Of a stretch of 64,000 bases of DNA, positions 60,975-64,000 are shown one piece after another. The notes beneath the pieces are model-generated. The model searched no databases, had not been told where the DNA came from, and saw only the letters and a list, made by a program, of their open reading frames with translations. Numbering within the stretch: position 1 is the stretch's first letter; the number at the start of each line of letters is the position of its first letter. The DNA comes from Jejuia sp. UBA6058 (GTDB lineage: Bacteria; Bacteroidota; Bacteroidia; Flavobacteriales; Flavobacteriaceae): positions 364,490 through 428,489 of the forward strand of contig DIYI01000009.1 in assembly GCA_002428965.1 (NCBI GenBank), written 5' to 3'. A program made the translations under genes and the position numbers.

Positions 60975-62168
60975 ATGTTGATTGCCGAAGCAAAAAAATT
61001 CACACTTAATTTACTTAACGAAAAGTTAGACACTTCGTTCACCTATCACAATATACCACATACACAACGTGTTGTAGAAAGCGCCACAGAGTTGGCAGAT
61101 TTAGCTGGTATTGAAGAAACCGATAAGAATTTGCTACTGATTGCAGCTTGGTTACACGATACAGGTTATACAAAGAGTATAGACAAGCACGAAGAAGAAA
61201 GCGTTGCCATAGCTAAGGAATTTTTGAAGGAACACAAATGCTCTGAAAGCGACATTAAAACAATTTGTGATTTAATTTTGATTACCAAAATGGAGGCTAC
61301 TCCAAGCAATCAATTAGAAAACATTATTAGAGATGCAGATGCATCACATATTGGGAGTAAAAATTATTTAGAGATTTCTGAGTTGCTTAGAAAAGAATGG
61401 GAAATACAGTGTGATAAGACTTATTCTGAAATAGAGTGGCTTGATGAAAACATTAATTTTCTATCGACTAAGCATCGTTTTCATTCCACTGAGGCTTCAA
61501 GTATTTGGGAAAAAAGAAAAGGCAAAAACCTCTCTGAATTAATTAAAATGAGGAAAAAAATTGATGCCGATACTACAAAGTTAAAACAGAAAAAAGAAGA
61601 ACTTAATTTTAAAAAGAACAAAGTTGAATTACCAGATAGAGGTATTGAAACTATGTTTAGGGTAGCATTAAAAAACCATATTACTCTAAGTGATATTGCC
61701 GATACAAAGGCCAATATTTTGCTTTCGGTAAATGCAATTATCATTTCGGTAGCCTTATCCAATTTACTACCAAAACTAGATAATCCTTCAAACACCTATC
61801 TTATTTATCCAACACTTATTTTTCTTGCTTTTACAATGGTGTCAATTGTCTTATCTGTTTTGGCAACAAGACCAAATGTAACCAAAGGAAAATTTACCAA
61901 AGAAGATGTAGCTAACAAAAAAGTAAACTTATTATTCTTTGGTAATTTCCACCAAATGAGTTTAAAAGATTTTGAATGGGCTATGGGCGAAATGATGCAA
62001 GACAAAGATTATTTATACGGATCTTTAACCAAAGACTTGTACTTTTTAGGATTAGTATTAAATAGAAAATATAATCTGTTACGAACTACATATACCGTTT
62101 TTATGATTGGTATTGTAACCAGCGTAATTGCATTTGGTGTTGCTTTTGCTACTAGTGGTTCTGTTTAA
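60975..62168 (+). CDS. HD-domain protein with a C-terminal Pycsar-effector-like (DUF5706) membrane domain
   Basis: 397 residues. Residues about 5-130 are an HD phosphohydrolase domain with His29, His61-Asp62 (AWLHDTG) and Asp120/Asp122 (RDADASHIG). Residues about 200-215 form a charged linker, then the DUF5706/PycTM domain with LSDIADTKANILLSVNAIII, membrane helices near 247-266, 274-297 and 375-393, and GNFHQMSLKDFEWAM. Related PycTM proteins are the membrane effectors of Pycsar anti-phage defence. No pyrimidine cyclase lies beside it, so this is at most an orphan effector or a housekeeping relative. Confidence 0.82.
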   Translation: MLIAEAKKFTLNLLNEKLDTSFTYHNIPHTQRVVESATELADLAGIEETDKNLLLIAAWLHDTGYTKSIDKHEEESVAIAKEFLKEHKCSESDIKTICDLILITKMEATPSNQLENIIRDADASHIGSKNYLEISELLRKEWEIQCDKTYSEIEWLDENINFLSTKHRFHSTEASSIWEKRKGKNLSELIKMRKKIDADTTKLKQKKEELNFKKNKVELPDRGIETMFRVALKNHITLSDIADTKANILLSVNAIIISVALSNLLPKLDNPSNTYLIYPTLIFLAFTMVSIVLSVLATRPNVTKGKFTKEDVANKKVNLLFFGNFHQMSLKDFEWAMGEMMQDKDYLYGSLTKDLYFLGLVLNRKYNLLRTTYTVFMIGIVTSVIAFGVAFATSGSV

Positions 62169-62182
62169 AAGCTAAGCTTTTA
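62166..62182. terminator. Compact palindrome at convergent stop codons
   Basis: TAAAAGCT-A-AGCTTTTA is a perfect inverted repeat covering the plus-strand stop TAA and the minus-strand stop of the GAF gene. It likely serves as a two-way terminator; the spacing between the two coding ends is only three bases. Confidence 0.55.
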
Positions 62183-64000
62183 TTTCCTTCATTAAATCAT
62201 CATAAGTATAAAAAGCCTTATCATCTTCATTTTTATGATACAGCACACTTACACGTATAGCTTTAAGACCAGTAACCGCCTGTAAATCTTGCAATTCTAC
62301 GATCTCAAGATCATCATCCAAATAATTTTTAGATTGTAAAAACTTAATATAGCTTAAGTATTCAATCTCATCCTGTTTTTGAGAATACACTATACTAATT
62401 TTGCCCTTTTGTGTTACACGCTCAGTCGTACCTTTAATATAAGCCTTATCTACTCGCTTTTTTACAATTTCGTAACGCGCATTGTAGGTACCATCCACAT
62501 CAAAATGCTTTTCATCCATTCTAAAACTAATAGATAATGGCTGATTAAACACCAATACCATAGATGCTACATCTAGTGCTACGGGGAAATCAGATTGCAT
62601 TTGGTAATAAGCGTTTTCCATCTCGCACATTACCTGTAGTTGCCACAAACGTAAATTGTAAAGATAAATGGGATTAAAACTATCTTCCTTAGTTATAGAT
62701 TCACCTATGTACATATTATGCTCAACGCCATCTGTCTTAAAACGTTCAAAATAATGAGGATACATCTGTTGCGCTTCTACCTGCTTCTTATCCAATAAAG
62801 AAGCCATTTCAATATTTATTTTTGCGATGGTTTCATCATAATCTTTTCTGTGTCTGTACAATACATTAACTTTTTCATCAATATTACTGTAGTACGTTTC
62901 AACTAACTCGCTCAATGCTGAATCAGTCTTAAGGTGATCTATTAAAGGCTCCACATCATGCTTAAAAAACGCCGTAATTTGTTGCTCACTATCTACTTGA
63001 AAATTCTCATTTAAACCCTTCTGAAAATCATTGATCTGATACATGAATTGCTCATAAATAGGCAATTGATTTAGTTCAAAAGCTTTATCTAAAATTTGCT
63101 TAGCAGCTCTTAATTGTAGCGTTAAATCTTCGCGTGTTGCATAATTTCTAGCTTCAGAAGATCCTTTTATATCTATTTGACCATAAAGTGGGTAAACGTT
63201 TTCAAAAGCTATCTTTTTAAAAGCCGCTTCCTCTCCTTCTAATTCTGCCTTAATATAATTTTTGGCTTCTTTGGCAAAACGCCAATGTACGCTAGGATGT
63301 ATTGAAGTACATTCCTTTTGAATAATTGCCTCAATCAAATTTTCTTCGTCTTTTTTAGAACGTTCTACAGCTGAAACTATAAAAGGCATAATATCAATTA
63401 ACTTATTGGCGTTGATGCTGTTTAAGACGTGTGGTGTTTTCGACACTATTTCCAACACCCCCATAAGACCTTCATCTCCAGCGATTGGTGCAAAAATAGC
63501 ACTCTTAAATCCTTGCTTGTGAAGCACTTCAACTTGAGGTGCAAAACCTCCTTTACTTTTTTCATAGATGCTGTCGACATCAGAAATTGAAAAATATTTA
63601 TTTTCGACAATCAATCTGTTATACGACCATTGGCATAAAGAACTATCGCATTCTAAACGTTCTTCATCTCCTAAAAGGAAGCTATTTATCCCTACACCAT
63701 AAACACGTTCAAAAGCACTTTCCTCTTCGTTATAGATTGAAAAACCAACCTGCAAATCATTAATTCCCAACAATGATCTGAAAACATCATGAAATTCGTG
63801 AATAAAGTTCTCATCCTTTCTTTTGTCTTCACCAATAAGGTTAGACTTTATATTTGAAATAGACTGATCTTCAGTTACATCAAAAATATTTGAGATTACG
63901 AAGCCTTTAAAAATATAGCTATCAGGTGGAAATAATTCTTTCCACAAGTCTAAATTCTCAAAATTATCCAGAAGTCTTTTGTAATCGTCTTCAGTAATTT
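62172..64000 (-). CDS. GAF-domain protein, 5' end cut by the window
   Basis: The frame continues open to the right edge, so the start is outside; the TTG at 63947 is not a convincing start because the upstream codons continue ITEDDYKRLLDNFENLDL. The visible part has a GAF-like domain at about residues 50-210 from that TTG (VGFSIYNEEESAFERVYG, IFAPIAGDEGLMGVLEIVSKTP), then helical regions and a C-terminal part with YDETIAKINIEMASLL, without kinase, cyclase or DNA-binding signatures. It is convergent with the HD/PycTM-like gene. Function unknown. Confidence 0.7.
   Translation of the reverse strand, partial: ITEDDYKRLLDNFENLDLWKELFPPDSYIFKGFVISNIFDVTEDQSISNIKSNLIGEDKRKDENFIHEFHDVFRSLLGINDLQVGFSIYNEEESAFERVYGVGINSFLLGDEERLECDSSLCQWSYNRLIVENKYFSISDVDSIYEKSKGGFAPQVEVLHKQGFKSAIFAPIAGDEGLMGVLEIVSKTPHVLNSINANKLIDIMPFIVSAVERSKKDEENLIEAIIQKECTSIHPSVHWRFAKEAKNYIKAELEGEEAAFKKIAFENVYPLYGQIDIKGSSEARNYATREDLTLQLRAAKQILDKAFELNQLPIYEQFMYQINDFQKGLNENFQVDSEQQITAFFKHDVEPLIDHLKTDSALSELVETYYSNIDEKVNVLYRHRKDYDETIAKINIEMASLLDKKQVEAQQMYPHYFERFKTDGVEHNMYIGESITKEDSFNPIYLYNLRLWQLQVMCEMENAYYQMQSDFPVALDVASMVLVFNQPLSISFRMDEKHFDVDGTYNARYEIVKKRVDKAYIKGTTERVTQKGKISIVYSQKQDEIEYLSYIKFLQSKNYLDDDLEIVELQDLQAVTGLKAIRVSVLYHKNEDDKAFYTYDDLMKEIKA

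Noticed and set aside
60975..62168. A complete Pycsar defence system
   Set aside because: Neither neighbour is a cyclase: msrB lies on one side and a GAF protein on the other. Only effector-like similarity can be claimed.
1..64000. Mobile elements, prophage or integron
   Set aside because: No transposase, integrase, phage structural gene, attachment site or long terminal inverted repeat was recognised; the repeats found are small and non-coding.

Overview
The window is a piece of a Bacteroidota chromosome, most probably a marine member of the Flavobacteriaceae. This rests on low GC, Bacteroidetes-type -7 boxes (TAnnTTTG) in front of several genes, a type 9 secretion C-terminal tag, a mevalonate pathway, many SusC-less outer-membrane barrels and lipoproteins, and a formylglycine sulfatase. 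The genus cannot be fixed from the sequence. No rRNA, CRISPR array, transposase, integrase or phage gene was seen; the only RNA gene is a tRNA-Glu cut by the left edge.

Layout. 1-9.3 kb: tRNA-Glu, proS, a Trp/Gly- and Ser/Arg-rich lipoprotein, a FadL-like porin, folE, cysS, yidD, a Fur/Zur-type repressor and a sulfatase. 9.4-13.8 kb: a xylose operon on the minus strand (xylB, xylA, sugar symporter). 14.0-20.9 kb: a full arsenosugar biosynthesis cluster on the plus strand: CMD/peroxidase-like protein, ArsS, rhodanese, TIGR04282-type glycosyltransferase, a frameshifted DM13 protein with a T9SS tail, purine nucleoside phosphorylase, ArsM, DUF547 protein and TIGR04283-type glycosyltransferase. 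20.9-28.7 kb: PPP phosphatase, membrane-anchored AraC regulator, YceI, and minus-strand envelope genes (GH113-like lipoprotein, lipoprotein, BamA-like barrel, another barrel, a second DUF547). 29-34 kb: FAD oxidoreductase, polyferredoxin membrane protein, YwqK/MORN protein and a TPR signalling protein. 34-40 kb: fatty acid hydroxylase family protein, homocysteine methyltransferase and a three-gene glycosyltransferase operon. 40-49 kb: hybrid histidine kinase and a mevalonate/isoprenoid run (MVD, MVK, UbiA prenyltransferase) ending in a pseudouridine synthase homologue that has lost its catalytic Asp. 49-54 kb: lipoprotein, thioredoxin and a 1223-residue outer-membrane lipoprotein that appears to join a calcineurin-like phosphatase, a kinase-like domain and a beta-barrel. 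54-61 kb: a redox-repair island on the minus strand (MsrB, MsrA, Rieske-glutamate synthase-like fusion, monothiol glutaredoxin, SelO, small protein, divergent MsrA, hydrolase and OsmC). 61-64 kb: an HD-domain/Pycsar-effector-like membrane protein and a GAF protein that runs off the right edge.

How the parts work together. The arsenosugar genes give an arsenic detoxification route from arsenite methylation (ArsM) through radical SAM ribosylation (ArsS) to glycosylation. SelO next to a glutaredoxin, two MsrA proteins and MsrB suggests a coordinated thiol/methionine repair unit. A dispersed approx 80-90 bp repeat with conserved ends and a changeable internal hairpin occurs three times (after xylB, before the FAD oxidoreductase, after a glycosyltransferase). 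Two genes carry single-base frameshifts that may be real or sequencing errors. The strongest candidates for new biology are the phosphatase/kinase-like/barrel protein, the catalytically degenerate pseudouridine synthase, the SelO redox island, and the TPR protein with a C-terminal module otherwise familiar from actinobacterial regulators.
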